Source: an uncultured Brevibacterium sp. (GTDB taxonomy: Bacteria > Actinomycetota > Actinomycetes > Actinomycetales > Brevibacteriaceae). Taken from it: a stretch of DNA of 20,182 nt. Where the stretch lies: positions 1 to 20,182 of the forward strand of contig CABTZE010000019.1 of NCBI GenBank assembly GCA_902489215.1, given 5' to 3'. The position numbers and the translations under genes were made by a program. A model generated the notes under the pieces. It made no database searches. It was not told the origin of the DNA and worked only from the letters and a program-made list of their open reading frames with translations. This document shows, in pieces, positions 1 to 7,528 of this stretch; the stretch's first letter is position 1; the number at the start of each line of letters is the position of its first letter.

Positions 1-309
1 GCCGCCGCCGCTTTCCTTTCCGACAGGCCGGTCACGGGTGGGCTGGCTCTGTTTGCCCTGGTCTTCGCCTTCACCGTGTCCTACACCCGCGCCCGAGGTG
101 AAGCTGTCGGCGGGGACGGAACGGGTGGTCTGATGGAGCGCACGGAGCGCTTGGTCGCGGTGCTGGTGGCCGCTGGTTGTGTTGGCCTCGGTGCGCCGTA
201 TAGTCTGCTCACTATTGCTCTTGCACTGGTTGCCGCCGGTGCCCTTGTGACTGTTTTTCAGAGAATGCGCTCAGTGTTCCTGAGCGTTAAATCGGAGGAC
301 GCGCTATGA
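1..309 (+). CDS. pgsA: Phosphatidylinositol phosphate synthase (CDP-alcohol phosphatidyltransferase), C-terminal part
   Basis: The frame is open from base 1 to a TGA at 307-309, giving 102 visible residues; the start and the catalytic CDP-alcohol phosphotransferase motif lie upstream of the window. The fragment begins in a membrane helix, then reads SYTRARGEA, a Gly-rich turn, and MERTERLV, followed by two hydrophobic helices ending in VTVFQRMRSV. This order and wording match the C-terminal part of mycobacterial PgsA1, which joins CDP-diacylglycerol to inositol phosphate in the cytoplasmic membrane (recalled family knowledge). The stop overlaps the next start as ATGA, so the NUDIX gene is probably translated in coupling with it. 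In many actinobacteria an acyltransferase and a PimA mannosyltransferase follow directly; they are absent here. A different CDP-alcohol transferase substrate cannot be excluded from the fragment. Confidence 0.83.
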   Translation, partial: AAAAFLSDRPVTGGLALFALVFAFTVSYTRARGEAVGGDGTGGLMERTERLVAVLVAAGCVGLGAPYSLLTIALALVAAGALVTVFQRMRSVFLSVKSEDAL

Positions 310-803
310 AGGTTCGCTCGGCTGCCCGCGTGGTGCTGCTCAATGCCGAAGACGAAGTCTTCATGCTCCAGTGCCGCGACCTGGGCGATGATACGCGACG
401 CTACTGGTTCACCGTCGGCGGCGGAGCCGAACTGGGGGAGACCTCGAAGCAGACCGCAGCGCGTGAACTTGCCGAAGAGACCGGCATTGAGTGCGACCCC
501 TCCGAGCTTCTGGGCCCGCTGGCCACGCGCCGGGTCTCCATCCAGTTCTCCACCGGTGTCCTGGTGCAGGACGAGGTGTATTTCGGCATGCGCTGCACGG
601 AAGACATCGATCTTGACGAGGCCATGTGGAGTGACAAAGAGAAAGCCGCTATCACCGGTTCGCGCTGGTGGTCCAAAGAGGAAGTCGAGAGGTCTTCCGA
701 GGTGATCTACCCTCCTGAGCTGCCCCTCCTCATCGACCTTGTCAGCACGGGTGCCGAGCCCGTGTCGCCGCTCGCCCTGGGCGTTCCCAGCGGCGTGGAG
801 TAG
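306..803 (+). CDS. NUDIX hydrolase
   Basis: This encodes a 165-residue cytosolic protein with a perfect NUDIX box (G-x5-E-x7-REUxEExGU) at residues 39-61: G39, E45, then RELAEETGI at 53-61. The glutamates of REUxEE bind the divalent metals that hydrolyse nucleoside diphosphates linked to another group. The N-terminal beta strand (VRSAARVVLLNAEDEVFM) and the WF/GGG stretch before the box are standard for the fold. The substrate cannot be told from sequence. The ATG overlaps the pgsA stop (ATGA), and GGAGG at 294-298 is a good ribosome binding site seven bases upstream. A NUDIX gene in this pgsA-yebC interval is also known in Mycobacterium, so it is a conserved neighbour rather than an insertion. 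No signal peptide or membrane segment is visible. Confidence 0.88.
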   Translation: MKVRSAARVVLLNAEDEVFMLQCRDLGDDTRRYWFTVGGGAELGETSKQTAARELAEETGIECDPSELLGPLATRRVSIQFSTGVLVQDEVYFGMRCTEDIDLDEAMWSDKEKAAITGSRWWSKEEVERSSEVIYPPELPLLIDLVSTGAEPVSPLALGVPSGVE

Positions 804-834
804 ACGGCTGGACGCGTAAGTCCGTCAGTGGTCT

Positions 835-840
835 TACAAT
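835..840 (+). promoter_or_regulatory. Likely -10 element for yebC-ruvC
   Basis: TACAAT matches the sigma-70 -10 consensus at 5 of 6 positions and lies 37 bases before the yebC GTG. No convincing -35 is visible at 17 bases. The gene has a strong ribosome binding site, GAGGAG at 865-870. Confidence 0.4.
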
Positions 841-877
841 GTAGGCCGGACATCAATCGAACGCGAGGAGAGAATTC

Positions 878-1633
878 GTGGCAGGTCACTCAAAATGGGC
901 GACAACTAAACACAAAAAGGCCGCTATCGACGCAAAGCGCGGCAAACTCTTCGCGAAGCTGGTCAAGAACATCGAAGTAGCCGCCCGTGCCGGCGGCCCA
1001 GATGTTGAAGGCAACCCCACCCTCTTCGATGCCATCCAGAAGGCCAAGAAGAACTCTGTGCCTGCCGATAACATCGATCGCGCAGTCAAGCGCGGCGGCG
1101 GTCTTGACGGCGACGGTGTGGAGTATTTCCCCATCACCTACGAAGCCTACGGTCCCGGCGGTGTCGGCCTGCTCATCGAATGTCTGACCGACAACAAGAA
1201 CCGCGCGGCTTCAGAGGTCCGCGTGGCAGTCAGCCGCAACAACGGCAACCTGGCCGACCCCGGTTCGGTTGCGTTCAACTTCGCACGCAAGGGCGTCGTC
1301 GTGGTCAAGCAGTCCGCTGCTGATGACATGGCGATTCTCGAGGCCACCATGGACGCAGGTGCCGAAGAGGTCAAGGACCAGGGCGAAACTTGGGAAGTCA
1401 TTTCGGAGGCCACCGACCTCGTGCCCGTCCGCACTGCCCTGCAGGAAGCCGGCATTGACTACGACAGCGCCGACCTGGCCTTCGTGCCGAACGTCGAAGT
1501 TCCGCTCTCGGTTGAAGATGCGCGCAAGCTCGCCACGCTCGTTGACGCGATTGAAGACCTTGACGACGTGCAGAACATCTACGACAACGCAGACATCTCG
1601 GACGAAGTAGCGGCTGCTCTGGCCGAAGACTGA
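878..1633 (+). CDS. yebC: YebC/PmpR/TACO1 family protein
   Basis: A 251-residue protein of the usual family length. It opens with the family hallmark MAGHSKWATTKHKK, followed by a Lys-rich helical domain (DAKRGKLFAKLVKNIEVAAR) and KNSVPADNIDRAVKRG near residues 58-73. The family was annotated as transcription regulators; more recent work ties several members to translation, including relief of ribosome stalling at proline stretches (established for some homologues, not shown here). The GTG start at 878 is chosen because it gives the canonical N terminus and has GAGGAG seven bases upstream. The stop is one base before the ruvC ATG. This yebC-ruvC-ruvA-ruvB order is very widespread in bacteria, so the four genes are probably at least partly co-transcribed. 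Confidence 0.96.
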   Translation: MAGHSKWATTKHKKAAIDAKRGKLFAKLVKNIEVAARAGGPDVEGNPTLFDAIQKAKKNSVPADNIDRAVKRGGGLDGDGVEYFPITYEAYGPGGVGLLIECLTDNKNRAASEVRVAVSRNNGNLADPGSVAFNFARKGVVVVKQSAADDMAILEATMDAGAEEVKDQGETWEVISEATDLVPVRTALQEAGIDYDSADLAFVPNVEVPLSVEDARKLATLVDAIEDLDDVQNIYDNADISDEVAAALAED

Positions 1634-1634
1634 C

Positions 1635-2237
1635 ATGCGTGTTCTCGGCGTCGACCCGGGGCTGACCCGATGCGGTATCGGGGTGATCGATTCCGGTCGC
1701 GCCTCACGACCGTCGCTTGTAGCCGTCGACGTCATCCGCACTGATGCCTACGGGGCATCAGACGTCCGTCTGGGCCTCATTGCGGATGCATTCGACCGTT
1801 TCCTCGACGACTGCCGACCGGACGTCGTTGCCATCGAACGCCCATTCGCGCGTTCGGATGTTTCGACGATCATGGGCACCGCACAGGCCTCAGGGCTGAC
1901 GATGGGTCTTGCGGCCAGACGCGGAATCCCCGTGGCCATGCACACGCCGTCGGAAATCAAGAAGGCCGTCTCCGGCAACGGTCGGGCCGACAAGAAGCAG
2001 GTGACAAACATGGTCACCCGCATCCTGCGCCTTGACGAACCTCCCAAACCCGCTGATGCGGCAGACGCACTGGCAGTTGCCATATGCCACCTGTGGCGCG
2101 GGGCGGTGGGGGCTCAGTCGACGCCCGGGTCCACGAAGGACGTTCTGGCCCGCCGTGCTCAGGGGCTACAGGGTTCGGGCATGACAAAGGCTCAAGAGCA
2201 GTGGGCCGCGGCGATTCGGACCGCCAAATCACGCTGA
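1635..2237 (+). CDS. ruvC: Crossover junction endodeoxyribonuclease RuvC
   Basis: The 200-residue protein is the Holliday-junction resolvase of the RuvABC complex, which nicks two opposed strands symmetrically. The four acidic catalytic residues are in place: D7 in VLGVDPGLTRCG, E68 in VVAIERPF, and D141 and D144 in the PADAADALAVAICH stretch. The helix HTPSEIKKAVSGNGRADKKQV near residues 103-123 is the conserved substrate-binding part. A tail of about 30 residues after the core makes it longer than the E. coli enzyme; such tails are common in actinobacteria. The ATG is one base after the yebC stop, so initiation probably depends on coupling. A 52-bp gap with its own SOS box separates it from ruvA, so ruvC and ruvAB may be regulated differently. 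Confidence 0.97.
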   Translation: MRVLGVDPGLTRCGIGVIDSGRASRPSLVAVDVIRTDAYGASDVRLGLIADAFDRFLDDCRPDVVAIERPFARSDVSTIMGTAQASGLTMGLAARRGIPVAMHTPSEIKKAVSGNGRADKKQVTNMVTRILRLDEPPKPADAADALAVAICHLWRGAVGAQSTPGSTKDVLARRAQGLQGSGMTKAQEQWAAAIRTAKSR

Positions 2238-2245
2238 CGAAGTGG

Positions 2246-2251
2246 CATACT
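2246..2251 (+). promoter_or_regulatory. Possible ruvAB -10 element
   Basis: CATACT is preceded by TGG, an extended -10 arrangement, and matches TATAAT at 4 of 6 positions. It lies 38 bases before the ruvA TTG and directly upstream of the SOS box. No clear -35 is visible. Confidence 0.35.
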
Positions 2252-2255
2252 GTTT

Positions 2256-2271
2256 TCGTACGCCTGTTCTA
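2256..2271 (+). promoter_or_regulatory. Candidate LexA (SOS) box upstream of ruvA
   Basis: The site reads TCGTACGCCTGTTCTA. Against the actinobacterial LexA consensus TCGAAC-N4-GTTCGA it matches 10 of 12 half-site bases, with the central spacing of four kept. It overlaps the expected transcription start just downstream of the CATACT -10, where a bound repressor would block RNA polymerase. ruvCAB genes are LexA-regulated in Mycobacterium (established knowledge), which supports the reading. The match was found by eye; no background frequency was computed. Confidence 0.6.
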
Positions 2272-2289
2272 AAAATCTGAGGGTTTTCT

Positions 2290-2889
2290 TTGATCAGCTT
2301 TATCCAGGGGAGCGTTGAGTCGATCCACGCTGACTCCATCGTCATTCTGACCCACGGCATCGGCCGCAAGGTCTTTGTCAGCCCGTCGCTTCTGAGCAGT
2401 GTTCGACACGGGCAGGACGTCGGGATCCACACGGAGCTGGTGGTACGCGAAGACGCACTCACCCTGTTCGGCTTTTCCGACCGCGATGAACGGGACACCT
2501 TTGTCGCTCTGCAATCAGCCTCGGGCGTTGGGCCGAAGCTCGCGATGGCGGTACTGGCCGTTCTCACTCCCGGTGAACTCGCAGCCGCGGTAGACAACGG
2601 CGACACCAAGGCTCTCACTCGGGTTCCCGGTGTCGGGCCCAAGGTCGCAGGCCGGCTGGTGCTGGAGCTGTCCGGAAAGATCACAGCCGCGCCCACGGGG
2701 GCAGAAACGGCTCCCCAGGCTGCGGGCAAAAAGGGAATCATCGCCGAAGTCGTGCAGGCACTCATCGGCCTGGGCTGGAAAGAAGCCAACGTACAGCCGG
2801 TCGTGGAAGCTGCGGCTGAAGATGACGCCAACAGCGAGGTCAGCAGTCTGCTCAAGGCCAGCCTGCGCGAACTCGGGAAGAAACGATGA
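2290..2889 (+). CDS. ruvA: Holliday junction branch migration protein RuvA
   Basis: The 199-residue DNA-binding subunit tetramerises on Holliday junctions and loads RuvB. The N-terminal OB fold (MISFIQGSVESI to about residue 62) includes E54 and D55, which correspond to the acidic pin that separates strands. Two helix-hairpin-helix motifs follow: SASGVGPKLAMAVL near 77-90 and VPGVGPKVAGRLVLEL near 112-127. After an Ala-rich linker, domain III at about 150-196 (EVVQALIGLGWKEA) contacts RuvB. The start is a TTG at 2290, supported by GAGGG at 2279-2283 and by the canonical N terminus; no ATG or GTG fits better. The stop overlaps the ruvB start as ATGA, so the two are coupled. The SOS box at 2256 suggests induction by DNA damage. 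Confidence 0.97.
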   Translation: MISFIQGSVESIHADSIVILTHGIGRKVFVSPSLLSSVRHGQDVGIHTELVVREDALTLFGFSDRDERDTFVALQSASGVGPKLAMAVLAVLTPGELAAAVDNGDTKALTRVPGVGPKVAGRLVLELSGKITAAPTGAETAPQAAGKKGIIAEVVQALIGLGWKEANVQPVVEAAAEDDANSEVSSLLKASLRELGKKR

Positions 2890-3956
2890 GCGACAGCTAC
2901 GAAATCGACTTCGGCGCAGACGAACCGACACCGGCTGAACTCGATCGGCTTATGAGCGCCGGTGCGGGTTCGGATGAGCGCGCTGCCGAAGCTGCTCTGC
3001 GCCCGAAAGGCCTGGATGACTTCACAGGACAGCCGCAGGTTCGCGAACAGCTCTCGCTCGTACTCGATGCCGCGCGAGCCCGGGGCAAAGCACCCGACCA
3101 CGTGCTCTTGTCCGGCCCTCCGGGACTGGGCAAAACGACCTTGGCGATGATCATCGCCCACGAAATGAACTCGCAGATCCGCATCACGTCGGGTCCGGCT
3201 GTCCAACACGCGGGAGATCTCGCTGCGATTCTGTCTTCTCTGGAAGAGGGCGAAGTCCTCTTCATTGACGAAGTCCACCGCATGGCCCGCGCCGCAGAGG
3301 AAATGCTCTACGTGGCCATGGAGGATTTCCGAGTCGACGTCATCGTGGGCAAAGGCCCCGGCGCCACAGCGATTCCCCTTGACTTGCCGCCCTTCACCAT
3401 GGTGGGTGCAACCACGCGCAGCGGTCTGCTCCCAGCACCCCTGCGCGACAGGTTCGGATTTACGGGGCACCTCGACTTCTATTCGCCAGAAGACCTGCTG
3501 ATCGTGCTGCGCAGATCGGCGCGGATGCTCGGCATAGAAGCTGATTCTGACGGTCTGGCCGAAATCGCAGGCCGATCCCGCGGCACACCGCGCATTGCCA
3601 ACCGCCTGCTGCGCCGCGTACGCGACTGGGCGCAAGTGCGCGGCACCGGAATCATCGACCGCCACGCGGCCCAGGCCGCGCTGGAAGTCTACGAAGTCGA
3701 CAGTCGAGGACTCGACCGGCTGGACCGCGCGGTACTCGACACGCTGTGCCGTCGTTTCGGCGGGGGACCGGTGGGGCTGCAGACGCTTGCGGTTTCCGTC
3801 GGCGAAGAATCCGAAACGGTTGAAGAGGTCGCCGAGCCCTTCCTCGTGCGCGAAGGACTGCTTTCTCGCACGCCCCGGGGCCGGATCGCAACCGCGGAAG
3901 GCTGGGAGCACATCGGTTTGACACCGCCTGAAGGCGCTCTTTCCCAGATCTTCTGA
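2886..3956 (+). CDS. ruvB: Holliday junction branch migration ATPase RuvB
   Basis: The 356-residue AAA+ motor forms hexamers that pull DNA through the RuvA-bound junction. The motifs are complete: Walker A GPPGLGKT at 77-84, Walker B LFIDEVHR at 125-132, sensor 1 GATTRSG at 174-180, the arginine finger in PLRDRFG (R187), and GTPRIANRLLRRVRDWA at 233-249 for sensor 2. A winged-helix domain with TPRGR at 329-333 closes the protein. The N-terminal extension of about 40 residues before RPKGLDDFTGQ is normal in actinobacteria. The ATG overlaps the ruvA stop and GGGAAG at 2875-2880 is the ribosome binding site. It ends in a region with a possible terminator, and yajC starts a new transcript. Confidence 0.98.
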   Translation: MSDSYEIDFGADEPTPAELDRLMSAGAGSDERAAEAALRPKGLDDFTGQPQVREQLSLVLDAARARGKAPDHVLLSGPPGLGKTTLAMIIAHEMNSQIRITSGPAVQHAGDLAAILSSLEEGEVLFIDEVHRMARAAEEMLYVAMEDFRVDVIVGKGPGATAIPLDLPPFTMVGATTRSGLLPAPLRDRFGFTGHLDFYSPEDLLIVLRRSARMLGIEADSDGLAEIAGRSRGTPRIANRLLRRVRDWAQVRGTGIIDRHAAQAALEVYEVDSRGLDRLDRAVLDTLCRRFGGGPVGLQTLAVSVGEESETVEEVAEPFLVREGLLSRTPRGRIATAEGWEHIGLTPPEGALSQIF

Positions 3957-3960
3957 CCGG

Positions 3961-3992
3961 GCCGGCCGCCGGACACATTAGCCGGCTGTTTT
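3961..3992 (+). terminator. Possible terminator after ruvB
   Basis: GCCGGC at 3961-3966 can pair with GCCGGC at 3981-3986 across a 14-base loop, followed by TGTTTTC. The stem is short and the loop long, so this is a modest candidate, but the position just after the ruvB stop and before the yajC promoter fits. Confidence 0.35.
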
Positions 3993-4019
3993 CGCAGTGA
4001 TTGACGACAACGGTAGAAT
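3991..4019 (+). promoter_or_regulatory. Likely promoter of yajC-secD-secF
   Basis: TTCGCA at 3991-3996 (4 of 6 to TTGACA) and TAGAAT at 4014-4019 (5 of 6 to TATAAT) are separated by 17 bases. The -10 ends 42 bases before the yajC GTG, leaving room for a short leader with AGAGG at 4051-4055. Confidence 0.5.
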
Positions 4020-4061
4020 GTCCGAGGTTTGTTCTGACCCCACACGCGAAAGAGGTTTCCG

Positions 4062-4496
4062 GTGAATCCCAATCTCCTCATCATGCTCGCCCTCGGCGCG
4101 CTGCTCATCTTCATGATGGTCAGCTCCCGCCGCAAGCAGAAGGCCCGCCAGGAACAGATTTCGCGAGGCCTCGTTCCCGGAGCCCGCGTTATGACCGGTG
4201 CGGGCATCTTCGGCACCGTCGTCTCGGTTGACGAAGACACCAACCAGGTGACGATCGAATCCGGTCCCGGAACCCAGCTCATCGTCCACCGTCAGGCCAT
4301 CGGCCAGATCGAGGTCGATGAACCGGCCGCACCGGCCGAGCCCAGCTCCAACCAGGGTCCCATCCAGCGTGACGATGCTGATGAATCCCCGCTGAAGGAC
4401 TCCGAGCCCAGCATCACCGACGCCGAACTCGACGCTCACAACGAAGCCAAGCGCGCCAAGGGCGACGACGTCGACGGCTCTGACGACGCTAAGTAA
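4062..4496 (+). CDS. yajC: Preprotein translocase accessory subunit YajC
   Basis: A 144-residue membrane protein that associates with SecD and SecF in the SecDF-YajC complex assisting SecYEG. One transmembrane helix spans residues 4-20 (NLLIMLALGALLIFMMV), followed directly by the basic patch SRRKQKARQ. The conserved small domain follows: LVPGARVMTGAGIFGTVVSV near 37-56 and IVHRQAIGQIE near 74-84. The tail from about residue 85 is acidic and low-complexity, probably disordered; such tails are common in actinobacterial YajC. The start is GTG at 4062 with AGAGG six bases upstream. The stop is 20 bases before secD, so the three genes form an operon. Confidence 0.95.
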   Translation: MNPNLLIMLALGALLIFMMVSSRRKQKARQEQISRGLVPGARVMTGAGIFGTVVSVDEDTNQVTIESGPGTQLIVHRQAIGQIEVDEPAAPAEPSSNQGPIQRDDADESPLKDSEPSITDAELDAHNEAKRAKGDDVDGSDDAK

Positions 4497-4516
4497 TACC
4501 AACCAGAAAGCCGACC

Positions 4517-6436
4517 GTGTCCGCTTCAGATAAAAAAGCTCGCCCGGGACGCAGCTTCGCAGTGCTGGGCATCTTCTCAGCACTCCTGGCTGGTCTTGTT
4601 GCGCTGGGAGTTGTCTTCTCCTCGGCAACCTGGGCCCCGAAGCTCGCCCTCGACCTCGAAGGCGGCACCTCGATCATCCTGGAACCCCAGATCAAAGATC
4701 AGCAGATCACCAAGGAACAGCTGGAACAGGCAGTTGAGATCATTCGCCAGCGGGTCGACTCCACGGGTGTGTCGGAAGCTGAGATCTCAACGCAGGGTGA
4801 CCGCAACATCGTTGTGAATCTGCCCGGCAACCCCGACGAGAAGACCCGCAACCTGGTCCGCTCCTCTGCACAGCTGTCATTCCGCCGCGTAGCCTTCGTA
4901 GGCCCGCCCGAATCTGCCGCTGCTCAGGAAGAGCAGCAGAAGAAACAAGAGGACGCAAACAAGAAGAAGTCCGAGGGTCTGTCCGACGAAGACAAGAAGA
5001 GGATCGAAGACCTCATCGGCGACCAGCAGGGGCAGCAGGAAGGCGACGCGCCTCAGGGCGGCGGAACTGCTTCCGCCCCCGCTGACGGCGAAGACGCAAA
5101 GAAGCCAGCTGAAGGCGAAACCCCTGCCGCGCCCAAGGAGGGCAAAGAAGATGCGGATAAGCACCCGCGCTTCGATCCGATGACCGACACCAGCTGGCAG
5201 TCGCAGAAGGTCATGAAGGAGTTCACCGAACTCGACTGCACCGACCCTGCCAACCGCACCGGCGGCAAGCAGACGCCGGCTGACGAAGTCGTCGTCGAAT
5301 GTGCACAGGACGGTTCGGCGAAGTTCGTGCTCGGCCCGGTTGAGCTTTCCGGTGAGCACGTCAAGGACGCCTCCTACGGCTTCGAAACCTCGTCATCGGG
5401 TCAGCAGACCAACCGTCTGGCCGTGACGATGGAATTCGATGAAGTCGGCCGCAAGGTGTTCGGCGAAATCACACAGTCCATCACCGGCCAGCAGCAGCCG
5501 TACAACCAGTTCGCCATCGAACTCGACGGACTCGTGTTGTCCGCCCCGGCCTCGCAGTCGGCGGTCACCGACGGTCGCGCGCAGATCACTGGCAGCTTCT
5601 CCGAAGAAGAAGCGCAAACGCTGTCGAACCAGCTGAAGAACGGTGCACTGCCGATTTCCTTCCAGGTCCAGTCCGAAGAGCAGATTTCGCCCACCCTCGG
5701 CTCCGACTACCTGCAGAAGGGCCTCATTGCCGGTGCAATCGGTCTGCTGCTCGTAGTTCTGTACTCGGTGCTGCAGTACCGTGCGCTCTCAACCGTGACG
5801 ATCGCCAGCCTTGTGGCGGCAGGTATTCTCACCTACCTCCTGCTGCTGTTTGCGTCTTGGCGCTACGGATACCGCCTGTCGCTGGCCGGTCTGGCCGGCA
5901 TCATCATCGGCATCGGCATGACCGCGGACTCGTTCATCGTGTACTTCGAGCGCATCCGAGACGAAATCCGCGACGGCCGTCGACTGACCTCCGCGGTGGA
6001 AGTCGGCTGGGTGCGCGCACGCCAGACGATCTACGCGTCGAAGGCAGTCAACATGCTGGCGGCTGTCATCCTGTACATCCTCGCCGTCGGCTCGGTGCGA
6101 GGGTTCGCCTTCACCCTGGGTCTGACTGTGATCGTCGACGTCGTCATCGTCGTGTTCTTCACCCATCCGATGCTGCAGCTGCTGGCCCGCACGAGGTTCT
6201 TCGGCGAAGGCCACCCGATGTCCGGTATGGATCCCCGCCAACTGGGTGTCAAGCCCGCCGCCTACCGAGGCGCCATGGGACTTGACCTCGAAAAGGCGAA
6301 GAAGAAGAGCACCGGACGCTCCGCTGAGGAAGCCGAGAGGCGCGAAAGTGCACGCAAGCGCAGGGAGCGCGACAACTCGTCATCCCTTGCCGCACGCAAA
6401 GCAGCCGCAGCCGCCGAAGAAGCAGGAGAAGACTGA
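4517..6436 (+). CDS. secD: Protein translocase subunit SecD
   Basis: The 639-residue subunit of the proton-driven SecDF channel helps pull exported proteins across the membrane. TM1 lies near residues 13-35, followed by the family motif LALDLEGGTSIILEP at 43-57 and the outer P1 domain. A Gln/Lys/Glu/Ala-rich insertion at about 134-217 is low-complexity and probably disordered. The P1 head ends with QFAIELDGLVLSAP at 331-344. Five membrane segments follow from about 402, including GIGMTADSFIVYFERIRDE at 465-483, where D471 corresponds to the proton-relay Asp of the family. A charged, basic tail runs from 563 to 639. Two Cys (241 and 262) lie in the outer domain and are the only ones. The start is GTG with a weak AGAAAG site; the TGA overlaps the secF ATG by one base. 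Confidence 0.97.
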   Translation: MSASDKKARPGRSFAVLGIFSALLAGLVALGVVFSSATWAPKLALDLEGGTSIILEPQIKDQQITKEQLEQAVEIIRQRVDSTGVSEAEISTQGDRNIVVNLPGNPDEKTRNLVRSSAQLSFRRVAFVGPPESAAAQEEQQKKQEDANKKKSEGLSDEDKKRIEDLIGDQQGQQEGDAPQGGGTASAPADGEDAKKPAEGETPAAPKEGKEDADKHPRFDPMTDTSWQSQKVMKEFTELDCTDPANRTGGKQTPADEVVVECAQDGSAKFVLGPVELSGEHVKDASYGFETSSSGQQTNRLAVTMEFDEVGRKVFGEITQSITGQQQPYNQFAIELDGLVLSAPASQSAVTDGRAQITGSFSEEEAQTLSNQLKNGALPISFQVQSEEQISPTLGSDYLQKGLIAGAIGLLLVVLYSVLQYRALSTVTIASLVAAGILTYLLLLFASWRYGYRLSLAGLAGIIIGIGMTADSFIVYFERIRDEIRDGRRLTSAVEVGWVRARQTIYASKAVNMLAAVILYILAVGSVRGFAFTLGLTVIVDVVIVVFFTHPMLQLLARTRFFGEGHPMSGMDPRQLGVKPAAYRGAMGLDLEKAKKKSTGRSAEEAERRESARKRRERDNSSSLAARKAAAAAEEAGED

Positions 6437-7455
6437 TGAAGAAGTTCTTTGATTTCGGCAACAAGCTGCACTCCGGTGAGGTCTCGATCCCGTTTGTGCG
6501 CAAGCGCAAACTGTGGCTGGGACTCGCCGCGCTGCTCACCGTCCTGTCGCTCATGGTTCCCGTGGTCCGCGGCATAGCTGGGGCGGAGCCGTTCAACCTG
6601 GGCATCGCCTTCACCGGCGGTTCGGAATTCCAAGTCGACCACGTTGACTCGTCAGCCGAAGCGCAGGCCAACAAGGCCGTGACCGAAGCCGTGCCCGGTG
6701 CTGAACCGCGCACTGTGCCGACCTCGAACGACTCGCTCAAAATCGAGACGCGTCAGCTCAATGACGACGAAATGCAGAAAGTGCGCGATTCGCTCATTGA
6801 GTCCTTCGAAGTCAGCGCTGAGAACGTGACATCGAACTTCGTGGGGCCGCTCTGGGGGCAGAACATCACCAAGAAGATGACACTCGCTCTTGTCATCTAC
6901 GTGGGTCTTGCGCTCATCATCATGGCGCTGTACTTCCGCACGTTCAAGATGTCTCTGGCGGCGATCGTCGGTCTGTTCTTCGTCATGGTGCTCACCACGG
7001 GCATCTACGCTGCAACCGGCTTTGAAATCACTCCCGAGGCAATCATCGGCTTCCTCACGGTTCTTTCGTTCTCGCTGTACGACACCGTGGTGGTGTTTGA
7101 CAAGATCCGCGAGACCACGAAGGGCTTTGAGGACGACCGCAAGCAGACGTTCTCGTCGCTTGTGGAACTCGGCGTCAACCAGACGACCGTCCGTTCGATC
7201 AACACCACAGCCATCGGCGCGCTGCCGATTGGTGCGATTCTGTTCATCGGCGTTTTCCTGCTGGGTGCGGGAACTCTCACCGACATCGCACTGTCGCTGT
7301 TCGTCGGTACGATCGTCGCCACGGTCTCCACGCTGTTCGTCGCTTCGCCTCTGTACGCAGTTCTGCGCGGCACCGAGGAAAAGGTACGCGAACAGGAACG
7401 TCTGGTCCGCGAGACCGCGAAAGCCTCCACCGAAAAGGAGCCGGTCGCATCGTGA
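6436..7455 (+). CDS. secF: Protein translocase subunit SecF
   Basis: The 339-residue partner of SecD has six membrane segments. TM1 is at about 26-45, followed by the motif GIAFTGGSEFQV at 56-67 and a smaller outer domain. Segments from 147 to about 310 include FSLYDTVVVFDKIRETTKGF at 212-231, where D216 sits in the position of the conserved Asp of the SecF family. The charged C-terminal tail is short. The ATG overlaps the secD TGA by one base and has AGGAG at 6424-6428, so the two are translated in strict coupling and probably in equal amounts. It is the last gene of the yajC-secDF operon. The apt gene that follows secF in many actinobacteria is missing here, and the rel leader starts within 30 bases. 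Confidence 0.97.
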   Translation: MKKFFDFGNKLHSGEVSIPFVRKRKLWLGLAALLTVLSLMVPVVRGIAGAEPFNLGIAFTGGSEFQVDHVDSSAEAQANKAVTEAVPGAEPRTVPTSNDSLKIETRQLNDDEMQKVRDSLIESFEVSAENVTSNFVGPLWGQNITKKMTLALVIYVGLALIIMALYFRTFKMSLAAIVGLFFVMVLTTGIYAATGFEITPEAIIGFLTVLSFSLYDTVVVFDKIRETTKGFEDDRKQTFSSLVELGVNQTTVRSINTTAIGALPIGAILFIGVFLLGAGTLTDIALSLFVGTIVATVSTLFVASPLYAVLRGTEEKVREQERLVRETAKASTEKEPVAS

Positions 7456-7485
7456 CCCCGTGACGGCACGGTCCGTGTTCTGATC

Positions 7486-7528
7486 CCGAAGGTGCTTCCC
7501 CACGCGTACAATGGGGAAGCACCTTCGG
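7486..7528 (+). repeat. Perfect 16-bp inverted repeat in the secF-rel gap
   Basis: CCGAAGGTGCTTCCCC at 7486-7501 is perfectly complementary to GGGGAAGCACCTTCGG at 7513-7528, with the 11-base loop ACGCGTACAAT. It follows secF by 30 bases and ends 16 bases before the rel ATG. There is only a weak downstream T stretch (CGTTTC), so it is not a textbook terminator, although the stem is strong enough to pause or end secF read-through. The loop contains the TACAAT hexamer, the best -10 candidate for rel. Confidence 0.85.
7507..7512 (+). promoter_or_regulatory. Likely rel -10 element inside the hairpin loop
   Basis: TACAAT matches TATAAT at 5 of 6 positions and ends 32 bases before the rel ATG. Transcripts starting here would begin in the right arm and could not form the hairpin. 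No good -35 is visible because that position falls in the GC-rich left arm. Confidence 0.45.

Noticed and set aside
857..862. TCGAAC half-site before yebC as a second LexA box
   Set aside because: Only the left half is present; the right half reads GGAGAG and does not match GTTCGA.
1741..1761. 8-bp hairpin CTGATGCC / GGCATCAG inside ruvC
   Set aside because: It is inside a conserved coding region, short, and has no T tail; probably chance.
2229..3911. A 560-codon open frame on the minus strand opposite ruvA and ruvB
   Set aside because: It is the antisense shadow of well-supported genes, has a low-complexity composition with no recognisable domain, and no ribosome binding site was noted. 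Long antisense frames are common in GC-rich coding DNA.
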